The notes: generated from the letters alone by a model not told the origin. DNA of 64,000 nt from Paractinoplanes maris (GCF_023544465.1 NZ_JALPVL010000006.1:372001-436000), one strand, 5' to 3'. Shown: positions 33,705 to 42,906, counted from the first letter of the stretch. Numbers and translations: made by a program.

Positions 33705-35138
33705 CTAAGAGGGCAGGTGCCCGTTGTCGCGGGCCCACTTGAAGAGGTGGGCCTCAGCCTCGTCCCGGGTCAGCGGACCGTGGTCGAGGCGCAGCTCCTT
33801 GAGGAAGCGCCACGCCTGGCCGACGACCGGGCCGGGCGGCACCCCGAGCAGCTCCATGATCGCGTTGCCGTCCAGGTCCGGGCGGACCCGGGCCAGGTCC
33901 TCCTCGGCCGCGAGCCGGGCGATCCGCTCCTCGAGCGCGTCGTAGTCGGCGGCCAGGTTGGCCGCCTTGCGCTTGTTGCGGGTGGTGACGTCCGAGCGGG
34001 TCAGCTTGTGCAGGCGGGTCAGCAGCGGCCCGGCGTCGGTCACGTAGCGGCGCACCGCCGAGTCGGTCCACTCACCCCGGCCGTACCCGTAGAAGCGCAG
34101 ATGCAGACCGACCAGCTCGACCACCTCGGAGGTGACGTCCTTGGGGTATTTCATGGCCTTCATGCGCTGCTTGGTCATGCGGGCGCCGACCACCTCGTGG
34201 TGGTGGAAGCTGACCCGGCCGTCACGCCCGACCGCCTTGGTGGCCGGCTTGCCGATGTCGTGCAGCAGCGCCGCCATCCGCAGGACGAAGTCGGGTCCGT
34301 CGTCGCCCTCGAGCCGCATCGCGTTCTGCACGACGATCAGCGTGTGCTCGTAGACGTCCTTGTGCTGGGCGTGCTCGTCGATCTCGAGCTTGAGCCCGGA
34401 GATCTCGGGGATGAAATGGTCGGCCAGACCGGTGTCGACCAGCAGGCGCAGGCCGGTGATCGGGTCGGCGCCGCACAGCAGCTTGGTGAACTCGTCCCGG
34501 ATCCGTTCCGCGGTGATGCGTTCCAGATCGGCGGCCATGTCGCGCATGGCCGTGACGACCGCCGGATCCACAGTGAACTGCAGCTTGGACGCGAACCGGG
34601 CGGCCCGGAGCATCCGAAGTGGATCATCGCCGAACGACTGGGCGGGGGCGGCCGGGGTGCGAATCAGCTGAGCCGAGAGGTCGTCCAGTCCCCCGTACGG
34701 GTCGGTGAAGACATGCCCGGGCAGGGACACCGCCATCGCGTTGATCGTGAAGTCGCGCCGTTCCAGGTCGTCCAGCAACGAGGTGCCGTACTCGACCACG
34801 GGGTTGCGGGTGACACCGTCGTACGCCTCGGCCCGGAACGTGGTGATCTCGAGCCGCAGACCGTTCTTCTGCAGGCCGATCGTGCCGAACTCGCGACCGG
34901 TCTCCCAGATCGCGTCGGCCCAGCTCCGGACGACCTCGAGGGTCTGCTCGGGGCGGGCGTCGGTGCAGAAGTCGAGGTCGTCGCCGAGCCGGCCGAGCAG
35001 CGCGTCCCGCACCGACCCGCCGACCAGGTGCAGCTCATGGCCGGCGGCGCCGAACCGGCGCCCCAGCTCATCGGCGACGGGGGAGACCCGCAGCAACTCG
35101 GCGACCGCGTTTCGCTGGGCGGTGTTCAACACAGACAT
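33705..35138 (-). CDS. pcnA: CCA tRNA nucleotidyltransferase
   Basis: This 477-residue enzyme adds or repairs the 3' CCA end of tRNA. The class II nucleotidyltransferase head has LVGGSVRDALLGRLGDDLDFCTDA, with the catalytic DLD, and RRDFTINAMA, then DDPLRMLRAARFASKL. An HD domain follows (MAALLHDIGKPATK, HHHEVVGARM), as in the actinobacterial long form. Next to murJ and sigM, this is the conserved place (compare Rv3907c). Confidence 0.95.
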   Translation of the reverse strand: MSVLNTAQRNAVAELLRVSPVADELGRRFGAAGHELHLVGGSVRDALLGRLGDDLDFCTDARPEQTLEVVRSWADAIWETGREFGTIGLQKNGLRLEITTFRAEAYDGVTRNPVVEYGTSLLDDLERRDFTINAMAVSLPGHVFTDPYGGLDDLSAQLIRTPAAPAQSFGDDPLRMLRAARFASKLQFTVDPAVVTAMRDMAADLERITAERIRDEFTKLLCGADPITGLRLLVDTGLADHFIPEISGLKLEIDEHAQHKDVYEHTLIVVQNAMRLEGDDGPDFVLRMAALLHDIGKPATKAVGRDGRVSFHHHEVVGARMTKQRMKAMKYPKDVTSEVVELVGLHLRFYGYGRGEWTDSAVRRYVTDAGPLLTRLHKLTRSDVTTRNKRKAANLAADYDALEERIARLAAEEDLARVRPDLDGNAIMELLGVPPGPVVGQAWRFLKELRLDHGPLTRDEAEAHLFKWARDNGHLPS

Positions 35139-35164
35139 GGGGTCACCAGGGTATCTGCCTTTAG

Positions 35165-35245
35165 TCGAGTCTAGGGCGGCGGGTGGGGCGGTTGGATGGC
35201 TGCCCTTATTCGAGTCAAGGGCGGCGGGCGGGGCGGTGGGATGGC
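35165..35245. repeat. Two direct copies of a 36-bp sequence, 45 bp apart
   Basis: Copies at 35165-35200 and 35210-35245 start TCGAGTC and end GGATGGC and share about 31 of 36 bases. They lie between pcnA and the next gene. The second copy contains a candidate upstream ATG (35241) of that gene. Confidence 0.7.
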
Positions 35246-35285
35246 CCGCGTGGCAGGGCCCGTACGCAGCGGGCAGGATGGGCGG

Positions 35286-36167
35286 GTGCCCGTTCCCGAG
35301 GCGCTGCTCCGCCTGATCGAGAATCCCGCGTTCTGGGCGGGCGAAGGCAGCGTGACCAGCGATGACCCCACGTCCGAGCTACGTGTGGCCTTTCCGATCA
35401 TCGGTGGCTACGCGCTCGTGCTCGATCTCGATCTCGCCACCGGCGAGCGCACCCTCGGTCTGCGCGGCCCGGCCCACAGCGAGCCGATCCAGCTGGCCTG
35501 GACGCCGCCCGGCGGTCCGGCACCGGCCGCCCTGCGCTGGTGGGAGCTCGACCTCTTCGCCCGGGTGATCGCCTGGGAGGATCCCACGCTGCCGCATCCG
35601 GGCCTGGTCGTCGCCCTGCTGTCCCCGTTCGCGCCGGCCACGCCGGAGGACGACGAGCCGTCGATCGCCGCGATGCGCGAGGCGGCCTACCGGTCGTTGC
35701 GCCGCGAGGTGCCGCCCGCCGAGCCGTCCGGTCCCGAGCAGGCGCCGTTGCCGCTGTTCACGGGGGACGACTGGTGGCCCACCCCGGCGCAGCCCTCTCC
35801 CCACGTGCTCGACGAGGCATCGATCGCCGAGCTCAGCCGTCCGGAGCGCTCGTTCTCGGAGGTCCGCGGCGGGTCGCGCTTCCCGCGCGAGTTGCTGGCC
35901 GATCTCGTACGCCGGTCGACCGCACACCTCGAGGCCGTCTCCAGCGAGCAGTGGTACACCGACACGCGCCCGATCGCCCGGCACATCCTGGACACCGGTG
36001 ATCTTCGGCCTATTCCGGCCCTGCTCGGTGCGCTGACCGAGGCCGGCTGCGATCATCCCACCGTGCTCGACGCGCTGAGCGAGCCGCTGGTGCCGGCCGA
36101 GGCCTGCTGGATGGTCGAGACGCTGGCCGGGGCCGAACCAGGCACGCTCCTGCGCCACCGTCTGTGA
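35286..36167 (+). CDS. Hypothetical protein, actinobacterial
   Basis: This 293-residue acidic soluble protein is not recognised. It starts with VPVPEALLRLIENPAFWAG (GTG 35286 after AGGATGGGCGG; ATG 35241 is an alternative). It has alternating strands and helices (AFPIIGGYALVLDLDLATGERTLGL), a tryptophan-rich middle (WWELDLFARVIAWED, GDDWWPTP), and a C-terminal helical repeat-like part (PIPALLGALTEAGCDHPTVLDALSEP). It lies 48 bases before murJ and may be cotranscribed. Normal codon use argues that it is a real gene. Confidence 0.65.
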   Translation: MPVPEALLRLIENPAFWAGEGSVTSDDPTSELRVAFPIIGGYALVLDLDLATGERTLGLRGPAHSEPIQLAWTPPGGPAPAALRWWELDLFARVIAWEDPTLPHPGLVVALLSPFAPATPEDDEPSIAAMREAAYRSLRREVPPAEPSGPEQAPLPLFTGDDWWPTPAQPSPHVLDEASIAELSRPERSFSEVRGGSRFPRELLADLVRRSTAHLEAVSSEQWYTDTRPIARHILDTGDLRPIPALLGALTEAGCDHPTVLDALSEPLVPAEACWMVETLAGAEPGTLLRHRL

Positions 36168-36215
36168 CGACACCTCTATGGTGGCTGAAGTTCCGCACGA
36201 CGCTCGGGAGGTTCG

Positions 36216-37979
36216 GTGAACGGCGGTATCTACCGCAGCGCGAACGCCGCGCCGGACGGTGAGCCACCGCGGCGGGAGGACGGGGTGACCCTCATCTCGG
36301 TCGACGCCGAGGTGTCGGGGGTGGCCGTGGTCGAGGATCAGGCCCTGCCACCGGAGCAGCTGCCCGCTCCGCAGGAGCAGAGCACCACCGCGGCCAGCGC
36401 GATGATGGCGGTGGCCAGCTTCGTCAGCCGGATCATCGGCTTCGTCCGCAACGCCCTGATCGGCATGACGCTCGGCTCGTACATCGGCAGCGCCTTCACC
36501 AGCGCCCAGTTCCTGCCCGGTCAGATCTACGAGTTGCTGCTCGGCGGCATTCTGAGCAGTGTGCTCGTGCCGCTGCTGGTGCGGCGGCGCAAGAATGATC
36601 CGGACGGCGGTCTCGAGTTCACCCGCCGGCTCCTCACCTTCGCGGTGGTGACGCTCGGCATCGCGACCGTGCTGGTCGTGATCGCGGCTCCGGCCATCAC
36701 CTGGATCCAGGCAAGTGACGACAACACCGCCGCCTACCGCTCGCTCGTCACCGACTTCGCCTTCTGGATCTTGCCGATCATCTTCTTCACCGGCCTCTCC
36801 GCGATGATCGGCGCGGTGCTCAACACGCGGGGTCACTTCGCCGCGCCGACCTGGGCACCGATTCTCAACAGCCTCGTGGTGATCGCCGCCTGCGGCGTCT
36901 TCATCGTCTCCTTCGGCACGGCCGGGCGTCTCCAGCCTGAGGACGTGTCGGGCGCACAGATCGCCGTGATGGGTGGCGGCATGCTGCTCGGCATGGTGGC
37001 GCAGGCGGTCGGGCTGCTGCCGGCGTTGCGCAAGGTGGGCTTCAGCTGGAAGTGGCGCTGGAACCCGCGCTCGCTGGGTCTGGGCGAGATCGGCCGGCTG
37101 GCCGGCTGGATGCTCTGCTATGTCGCCGCCAACCAGGTCGCCGTCTTCGTCGTCGTGCGCATCCTCAACCGGGTCGCCGGCAACAGCGCCAGTGTCCTGG
37201 CCTTCAACAACGTCTTCCTGCTGGTCACCATGGCGCACGGCATCATCGGTGTCTCGGTGATGACGGCACTGCTGCCCAAAATGAGCGCGGCGGCTGCCGA
37301 CGGCCGCTACGCCGAGGTGAGCGCCGACCTGAGCCGGGCCATCCGGCTGGTCACCGTCGCCCTGGCGCCGATCTCGGTCGTCTACGGCGTCCTGGGCGCC
37401 CCCATCTCGGTCATGCTCTTCCAGGGCGGCTCCTTCGGCAACGGTGACGCGCTGGCCACCGGCAAGGTACTCGTGGTGGCGGCGTTCGCGGTGATCCCGC
37501 TGTCGATCAGCTACCTGTGCACCTACACCTTCTATTCTCTGCAGGGCAACCGGACGGCCGCGCTCATCAACCTGCCGGTCGTGGCCGTCCGCATCGCGGC
37601 CTATTTTGTGCTCGCCGAGGTGCTCAAGGCCTCGCTGCTGGCGGCCGGCATGACGGCCGCCAACGCGATCTCCTACGCCGTCTCCGCGCTGATCTCGCTG
37701 GCCGTTCTGCGCCGGCGGATCGGCCGGCTCAACCTGGGGTCGGTCGCCGCTTCGCTGATCAAGGTGGTGATCGCGGCGGCCATCGCCGCCGGCCTGGGGC
37801 TGCTGGTGGTGCGCCTGCTGCCCGGGGCCGGAGCGCCGTCGGGACGCGGCGAGGCGATCCTGCAACTGCTCGCCGGCGGCGCCGTGATCCTGGTTGCCTA
37901 CCTGGGCGCGGCCCTCGCTCTGCGCGTCTCCGAGGTCAGCCAGGTGATCGGGATGGTGCGCCGCAAACTCGGTCGCTGA
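36216..37979 (+). CDS. murJ: Lipid II flippase MurJ
   Basis: This 587-residue membrane protein moves lipid-linked peptidoglycan precursor to the outer face. GTG 36216 follows GGGAGG. A soluble leader of about 55 residues is followed by about 14 helices. SAMMAVASFVSRIIGFVRNALIGMTLG is the first-helix signature, and GRLAGWMLCYVAANQVAVFVV and YTFYSLQGNRTAALIN are later landmarks. In mycobacteria this protein is fused to a pseudokinase; here that part is a separate downstream gene. Confidence 0.93.
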   Translation: MNGGIYRSANAAPDGEPPRREDGVTLISVDAEVSGVAVVEDQALPPEQLPAPQEQSTTAASAMMAVASFVSRIIGFVRNALIGMTLGSYIGSAFTSAQFLPGQIYELLLGGILSSVLVPLLVRRRKNDPDGGLEFTRRLLTFAVVTLGIATVLVVIAAPAITWIQASDDNTAAYRSLVTDFAFWILPIIFFTGLSAMIGAVLNTRGHFAAPTWAPILNSLVVIAACGVFIVSFGTAGRLQPEDVSGAQIAVMGGGMLLGMVAQAVGLLPALRKVGFSWKWRWNPRSLGLGEIGRLAGWMLCYVAANQVAVFVVVRILNRVAGNSASVLAFNNVFLLVTMAHGIIGVSVMTALLPKMSAAAADGRYAEVSADLSRAIRLVTVALAPISVVYGVLGAPISVMLFQGGSFGNGDALATGKVLVVAAFAVIPLSISYLCTYTFYSLQGNRTAALINLPVVAVRIAAYFVLAEVLKASLLAAGMTAANAISYAVSALISLAVLRRRIGRLNLGSVAASLIKVVIAAAIAAGLGLLVVRLLPGAGAPSGRGEAILQLLAGGAVILVAYLGAALALRVSEVSQVIGMVRRKLGR

Positions 37980-38338
37980 CCAGCGATTTCCCATCTACCG
38001 AGGGTCACGCGGGCGCTACCCGGCGAGGCGGTTGAGGTTGCCGCGCCGGGGGGACGACCTGCCGCGGGATGGCCCCGTACGGGTATGGTCGGTGTCGGCA
38101 TGTGCGCTACGCACGTTGCCGTGAGCACGCAGCACGGCACTTACCCAGCAGGGCGATCACTCACACGGCGATCACCCGGCAGGGCACGTAGGCAACACGC
38201 CAGTACGGGCGATACAGCAATAAGGCAGCACAGCAGTAAGGCAGCACAGCAGCACGGCAATGGCGGCTGACGGCATCCGCAGCCAGCAGCATCTGCACCT
38301 AGCACGGGCAACCGTGCGTGGAGCACCGAGGAGGACTG
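37980..38338. other. Intergenic region with short direct repeats
   Basis: These 359 bases between murJ and the pseudokinase gene contain short direct repeats: GCGATCAC twice (about 38154 and 38168) and AAGGCAGCACAGCAG twice (about 38220-38252). No frame links the two genes, so this is not a frameshifted fusion. The ribosome site GAGGAGGA of the next gene lies at its end. Confidence 0.45.
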
Positions 38339-39871
38339 GTGACCCAGGTCGGCGAAGGCCACGAGACCGCGGCCGATGCGGACGGACCGGTCATGACTTT
38401 CGGTGCACCCACCGTCGGTGAGGTCCTGGCCGAGCGTTATCAGCTCGAGGAGCACGTCAACGACGACAGCGCCGGCCGGCAGGTCTGGCGCGGCATCGAC
38501 GTCATCCTCCGCCGCCCGGTGGCGGTCGTGCTGCGATACCCCGGCGGCGAGCCGGCAGCCGAGATGCTGCAGGCCGCGGTCGACGCGAGCCGGGTGATAC
38601 ACCCCAATCTGGTCGGCGTCTACGACGCGATCGACGAGGGCAGCCGGTCCTACGTGGTGCGGGAGTGGGTCGACGGCGAGTCGTTGCGAGAGCTCGTCGC
38701 GACCGACGGTCCGCTCGACCCGGCCCGGGCCACCGCCATCGGCCACTCGATCGCCGATGCCCTGGCCGCCGTGCACGCCACCGGCATGGTCCACGGCAAC
38801 GTCCACCCCGGCACGGTGCTGATCGCCGACGACGGCCGCGTCGTGCTGGCCGACGCGCGCGCCGACTCGGCCGACTCCGTCGAGAGCGACATCCGCTCGG
38901 TCGGCGGCATCCTCTACTTCGCGCTGACCGGCCACTGGCCGCACACCGAGGTGCACCCCTCCGCGCTGCCCGACGCCAACCGGGACGCGAGCGGCAACCC
39001 GGCCGCGCCCCGGCAGATCCGCGCCGGTGTCCCGGCCTATCTCGACGACCTGACGATGGACCTGCTCGACACCCGGGTCGCCGCACCCGAGGCCGACGCA
39101 CTGACCGCCGAGCTGGCCCGGCTCGACGCCGCCGAGGACGACTACGAGGACGCCGGTCCGCTGCGGTTCACGCAGAGTGCCGCGGCCGAGCCGGCCCGCA
39201 GCACCTCCAAGATCGCCATCGGGGTCGCCGCGCTGGTCGTCATCGCGATCGTCGGCCTGGTCTTCGGCATCCGGGCGATCAGCAGCTCGGGTGAGGCCAC
39301 CCCGACGACCACCACCCAGGCCGGGACGAACGCCGGCGCCGACGCCGCCAACCCGAGCGACGAGCAGACGCCCGCCCCCTCGCCCAAGAAGATCCCGCTG
39401 ACCGCCGACATGGTCCGCCTGGTCGACCCGCCGCAGGGCGACCGCCGGCAGGTCGGCGAGGCGAAATACACCGTCGACGACGACCCCGACACCGTGTGGA
39501 GCACCGAGCACTTCAACCAGGCCAAGTTCGGCAATCGGAAGAAGGGCATGGGCGTGCTGATCAACCTCGGCACCCCGCGGCGTCTCTCCGAGGTCACCGT
39601 CGAGACGTCCAGCCCCAACGTGGCGATGGACATCCGCACCGGCCCCTCCGACCCCGGCGACAGCTCGGCCGGCGACAAGAAGGTCGTCGACACGTACAAG
39701 AAGCTCGGGGACGGCGACACCGAGAAGACCGAGGGCACGCGTGAGGTGTTCTCGGGCTTCGATCCCAATCAGAAATATCAGTACGTCCTGGTCTTCCTGA
39801 CCGAGCTGCCCAAGGCCGACAACGGCCGCTACCAGGTCGACGTCGAGAAGATCGAGGTCACCGGCTACTGA
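38339..39871 (+). CDS. MurJ-associated pseudokinase with extracellular domain
   Basis: The 510-residue protein starts at GTG 38339 after GAGGAGGA. Residues 25-260 form a protein-kinase fold (VGEVLAERYQLEEHV, VREWVDGESL, AVHATGMVHGNVHPGTVLI). The catalytic HRD is replaced by HGN (152-154) and the DFG motif by LADAR, so it cannot be a normal kinase. One membrane helix (IAIGVAALVVIAIVGLVF) lies near 290-312. The outer part (YTVDDDPDTVWSTEHF, KGMGVLINLGTPRRLSEVTVET) is discoidin/F5-8-like, probably glycan binding. This corresponds to the C-terminal two-thirds of mycobacterial MviN (Rv3910), whose phosphorylated pseudokinase binds FhaA. Confidence 0.85.
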   Translation: MTQVGEGHETAADADGPVMTFGAPTVGEVLAERYQLEEHVNDDSAGRQVWRGIDVILRRPVAVVLRYPGGEPAAEMLQAAVDASRVIHPNLVGVYDAIDEGSRSYVVREWVDGESLRELVATDGPLDPARATAIGHSIADALAAVHATGMVHGNVHPGTVLIADDGRVVLADARADSADSVESDIRSVGGILYFALTGHWPHTEVHPSALPDANRDASGNPAAPRQIRAGVPAYLDDLTMDLLDTRVAAPEADALTAELARLDAAEDDYEDAGPLRFTQSAAAEPARSTSKIAIGVAALVVIAIVGLVFGIRAISSSGEATPTTTTQAGTNAGADAANPSDEQTPAPSPKKIPLTADMVRLVDPPQGDRRQVGEAKYTVDDDPDTVWSTEHFNQAKFGNRKKGMGVLINLGTPRRLSEVTVETSSPNVAMDIRTGPSDPGDSSAGDKKVVDTYKKLGDGDTEKTEGTREVFSGFDPNQKYQYVLVFLTELPKADNGRYQVDVEKIEVTGY

Positions 39872-39932
39872 TCCGGGGCGGGTCGGGCCACCGGGTCCCT
39901 CGCCATCGCGAGTTATTCGTTAGCGTGTCAGC

Positions 39933-40613
39933 GTGAATACCGTCGACAGCGTGGGGCCGAGCGACGCCGACCTCCTGCGCGCCCATGTCGACGGTGATCG
40001 CGACGCGTTCGGCGAGCTGGTCCGGCGTCACCGTGACCGCCTGTGGGCGGTCGCCCTGCGCACGATCGGCGATCGCGAGGAAGCGGCCGACGCGGTGCAG
40101 GACGCGCTGCTCTCGGCCCATCGCAACGCCGCCCGGTTCCGGGGCGACTCGGCCGTCACCACGTGGCTGCACCGCATCGTGGTGAACGCCTCGCTCGACC
40201 GGATCCGGCGCCGACAGGCCCATCCGACCGTGCCGCTGCCCGACGGCAGCCGCTCCGACGACCGTCCGTCCGGTGTGGAGCCGGCCGCGCCGGCCGCCGA
40301 CCACGACACCGCCCTGGTGGTCCGGCAGGCGCTGGCCGCCCTGCCGGCTGATCAGCGGGCCGCGATCGTGCTGGTCGACATCCAGGGTTATCCGGTCGCC
40401 GAGGCGGCCGAGATCCTGGAGGTGGCCGTCGGCACCATCAAGAGCCGCTGCGCCCGCGGCCGGGCCCGGATGGCGCTGGCCCTCGGTGATCTGCGGGGGA
40501 GAGACCACGGTCACCCCCCGGCCGGGAACCAGGACGCCGCCGAAACCGTCCCATCCGGACCGGGTACACCTCAGCCGTTACCCGGGCCGCACGACCGGAG
40601 GGATCAGAAGTGA
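39933..40613 (+). CDS. sigM: ECF sigma factor SigM
   Basis: This 226-residue RNA polymerase sigma factor starts at GTG 39933. Region 2 is DADLLRAHVDGDRDAFGELVRRHRDRLWAVALRTIGDREEAADAVQDALL, here spanning about residues 10-60. Region 4 is ALAALPADQRAAIVLVDIQGYPVAEAAEILEVAVGTIKSR. A disordered tail of about 45 residues follows. Its place between murJ/pseudokinase and trxBA matches SigM (Rv3911). The stop overlaps the next GTG by 4 bases, so the two are coupled. Confidence 0.92.
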   Translation: MNTVDSVGPSDADLLRAHVDGDRDAFGELVRRHRDRLWAVALRTIGDREEAADAVQDALLSAHRNAARFRGDSAVTTWLHRIVVNASLDRIRRRQAHPTVPLPDGSRSDDRPSGVEPAAPAADHDTALVVRQALAALPADQRAAIVLVDIQGYPVAEAAEILEVAVGTIKSRCARGRARMALALGDLRGRDHGHPPAGNQDAAETVPSGPGTPQPLPGPHDRRDQK

Positions 40614-41443
40614 CCGGGGCCGAGTTCAGCGAGGTCGACATCGACCTCCTGGCGGATTACATCGGCGGCGCCCTCGAGGGCACGCCGGAGGAGTCCGCGG
40701 TGGCCACGCTGATCGCCGAGAACCCGGGCTGGCGCGAGGCCTACGAGAGGCTCGGCGGTGGCGTCGCCCTGGTGCGGGCCGAGCTGGGCCGTTTCGAGCC
40801 CGAGCCGATGCCGTCCGATCTGGCCGCCCGGCTCGACGGCATGTTCAGCGCCCCCGCGTTGACCCTGGTCAAAGGGGACGCCGCAGCCGAGAGGCCGGGG
40901 AGCCGCCGGCGCTGGACCACGCCGATCGCCATCGCCGCCGGGTTCATCGCGTTTGTCGGTTTCGGCGCCGACTATCTGTCCGGTCGCAACGCCTCGCACG
41001 ACGACTCCGCCAGTTCCGTCGCCGGCACCAGCGAGCAGGCCGCCCCCGCGGCGGGCACCACCATTCTCTCCACGGGCACCGACTACACCCGTTCCACGCT
41101 CGCCTCGGGACCACCTCAGCCCCTGGCCGCGGGCGACAACGCGTCCGCCTCGACCTTCGGGGAGAATTCGGTTCCCAACCAGTCCCGGACCTCGGCCAAA
41201 GATCCCGCGCTGGCCCGCCTGACCGCGTCGGCCGCGCTCCAGGAGTGCTTCGAAGCCATCGAGCGGGAAAACGCGGGTGGCCCGATCGGGGTCCTGACCG
41301 CGGATTACGCCCGTTTCGATGGCGTTCCGGCCTTGATCGTCCGGTTCACGGCGGAGAACGGCGACTGGGTCTGGGCGACCGGCGCTGACTGCGGCACGCC
41401 CGTTGCCGGCGCGGACGCGATCGACAAAGTGCCGGTACGCTGA
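40610..41443 (+). CDS. Membrane anti-sigma factor-like protein
   Basis: This 277-residue protein is translated with sigM (GTGA overlap). Residues 1-80 are an acidic helical cytoplasmic domain (VDIDLLADYIGGALEGTPEESAVATLI). One membrane helix (TPIAIAAGFIAFVGFGADYL) follows near 105-125. The outer domain ends in ASAALQECFEAIERE...GVLTADYARFDGVPALIVRF, with two cysteines. It has no ZAS zinc motif. Position and topology suggest it binds and silences SigM; the sequence itself is only weakly diagnostic. Confidence 0.75.
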   Translation: MTGAEFSEVDIDLLADYIGGALEGTPEESAVATLIAENPGWREAYERLGGGVALVRAELGRFEPEPMPSDLAARLDGMFSAPALTLVKGDAAAERPGSRRRWTTPIAIAAGFIAFVGFGADYLSGRNASHDDSASSVAGTSEQAAPAAGTTILSTGTDYTRSTLASGPPQPLAAGDNASASTFGENSVPNQSRTSAKDPALARLTASAALQECFEAIERENAGGPIGVLTADYARFDGVPALIVRFTAENGDWVWATGADCGTPVAGADAIDKVPVR

Positions 41444-41492
41444 ACCACACCCCTGGACCACCCGCGTGAGGTCGGCCACGACCGCGTACGCG

Positions 41493-41519
41493 GGAATGGT
41501 GTGTGCCTAGCATGGCGTT
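41493..41519 (+). promoter_or_regulatory. ECF-type promoter (GGAAT-N19-GTT) before trxB
   Basis: GGAAT at 41493-41497 and GTT at 41517-41519 are separated by 19 bases, about 60 bases before the trxB GTG. This fits the consensus of SigR-type stress sigma factors, which drive trxBA in Streptomyces. SigM or a SigR homologue could use it. The spacing is at the upper end of the normal range. Confidence 0.5.
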
Positions 41520-41577
41520 CTAGCGTGCAGTGTCGCCGAGCGGATATCCCGGCGAAGAGCAGACTGAGGAGTCGGCA

Positions 41578-42537
41578 GTGGACGAGGTCCGTAATCTGAT
41601 CATCATCGGTTCGGGACCGTCCGGTTACACCGCGGCGCTGTATGCCGCCCGGGCGAACCTCAAGCCGCTGGTGATCGAGGGCGTCCAGTCCGGTGGCGCC
41701 CTGATGACCACCACCGACGTCGAGAATTTCCCCGGATTCCGCGACGGGATCATGGGCCCCGAGCTGATGGACAACATGCGCGCCCAGGCCGAGCGGTTCG
41801 GCGCCGAGTTCATCACCGACGACGTCACCCGGGTCGAGCTGGGCGACAAGCCCACCGAGGCCGGCACCGAGGGCCTCAAAACCGTCTGGGTCGGCGACAA
41901 GCAGTATTTCTCCCGCGCTGTCATCCTCTCCACCGGCTCCGCCTGGCGGCCGCTGGGCGTCCCCGGCGAGCAGGAACTGCTCGGCCACGGCGTCTCCTCG
42001 TGTGCCACCTGTGACGGCTTCTTCTTCCGCAACCACCACATCGTGGTGGTCGGCGGCGGCGACTCCGCGATGGAGGAGGCGACCTTCCTCACCCGGTTCG
42101 CCGAGACGGTGACGATCGTGCACCGGCGCGACTCGTTCCGGGCCAGCAAGGTGATGCAGCTGCGCGCGCTCAACAACGAGAAGATCAAGGTCGAGTGGAA
42201 CTCCAAGGTCGAGGAGATCCTGGGTCACGACGGCAAGGTCTCCGGCGTACGCCTGCAGAACGTCCAGACCGGCGAGGAGAAGGTCCTCGACGTGACCGGC
42301 GTGTTCGTGGCGATCGGCCACGACCCGCGCAGTGAGCTCTTCAAGGGCCAGGTCGAGACCGATGACGAGGGCTACGTCAAGGTCGACGCGCCCAGCACGC
42401 GCACCAACGTCCCCGGCGTGTTCGCCGCTGGTGACCTGGTCGACCACACCTACCGGCAGGCCATCACCGCCTCCGGCACCGGTTGTGCCGCCGCGCTCGA
42501 CGCCGAGCGGTTCATCGCCTCATTCGTCGAGCTGTAG
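41578..42537 (+). CDS. trxB: Thioredoxin reductase
   Basis: This 319-residue FAD enzyme uses NADPH to reduce thioredoxin. GTG 41578 follows TGAGGAG. The FAD motif IIIGSGPSGYTAALYAARA is at the start, the redox pair SSCATCDGFFF has Cys142 and Cys145, the NADPH motif is VVGGGDSAMEEATFL, and the end has GVFAAGDLVDHTYRQAITASGTGCAAALDAE. All catalytic elements are complete. The thioredoxin gene follows after 35 bases. Confidence 0.97.
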   Translation: MDEVRNLIIIGSGPSGYTAALYAARANLKPLVIEGVQSGGALMTTTDVENFPGFRDGIMGPELMDNMRAQAERFGAEFITDDVTRVELGDKPTEAGTEGLKTVWVGDKQYFSRAVILSTGSAWRPLGVPGEQELLGHGVSSCATCDGFFFRNHHIVVVGGGDSAMEEATFLTRFAETVTIVHRRDSFRASKVMQLRALNNEKIKVEWNSKVEEILGHDGKVSGVRLQNVQTGEEKVLDVTGVFVAIGHDPRSELFKGQVETDDEGYVKVDAPSTRTNVPGVFAAGDLVDHTYRQAITASGTGCAAALDAERFIASFVEL

Positions 42538-42572
42538 AAGCTGTAAGACGCTGTCGGACCAGGAGGGTTCTA

Positions 42573-42899
42573 GTGGGAGTAGCAGGTAAGGCGGTCACCG
42601 ACGCCACGTTCGTGAGCGACGTGCTGCAGTCGGACAAGCCGGTGCTGGTCGATTTCTGGGCGGAGTGGTGCGCGCCCTGCAAGAAGGTCGACCCGCTGCT
42701 GGCCGAGATCGCCAAGGAGATGGGCGACAAGGTCGAGATCGTCCAGGTGAACATCGACGAGAACCCCGAGACCACGCGGGCCTACCGGGTGATGTCGGTC
42801 CCCACCCTGACGATCTTCAAGGGCGGCGAGCCGGTCAGCTCCGTGACCGGTGCCAAGCCCAAGAGCGCCCTGGTCAACTTCATCGAATCGGCCCTCTGA
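42573..42899 (+). CDS. trxA: Thioredoxin with WCAPC active site
   Basis: This 108-residue redox protein starts at GTG 42573 after AGGAGGG. The fold is complete (KPVLVDFWAEWCAPCKKVDPLL, VQVNIDENPETTRAYRVMSVPTLTIFKGG). The active site is W32-C-A-P-C36 rather than the usual WCGPC; WCAPC is known in some thioredoxins and may shift the redox potential. It is cotranscribed with trxB. Confidence 0.95.
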   Translation: MGVAGKAVTDATFVSDVLQSDKPVLVDFWAEWCAPCKKVDPLLAEIAKEMGDKVEIVQVNIDENPETTRAYRVMSVPTLTIFKGGEPVSSVTGAKPKSALVNFIESAL

Positions 42900-42906
42900 C
42901 ACTCAC

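Noticed and set aside
37980..38338. Frameshifted murJ-pseudokinase fusion
   Set aside because: The gap has stops in all frames and a clear ribosome site for the second gene, so these are two genes.
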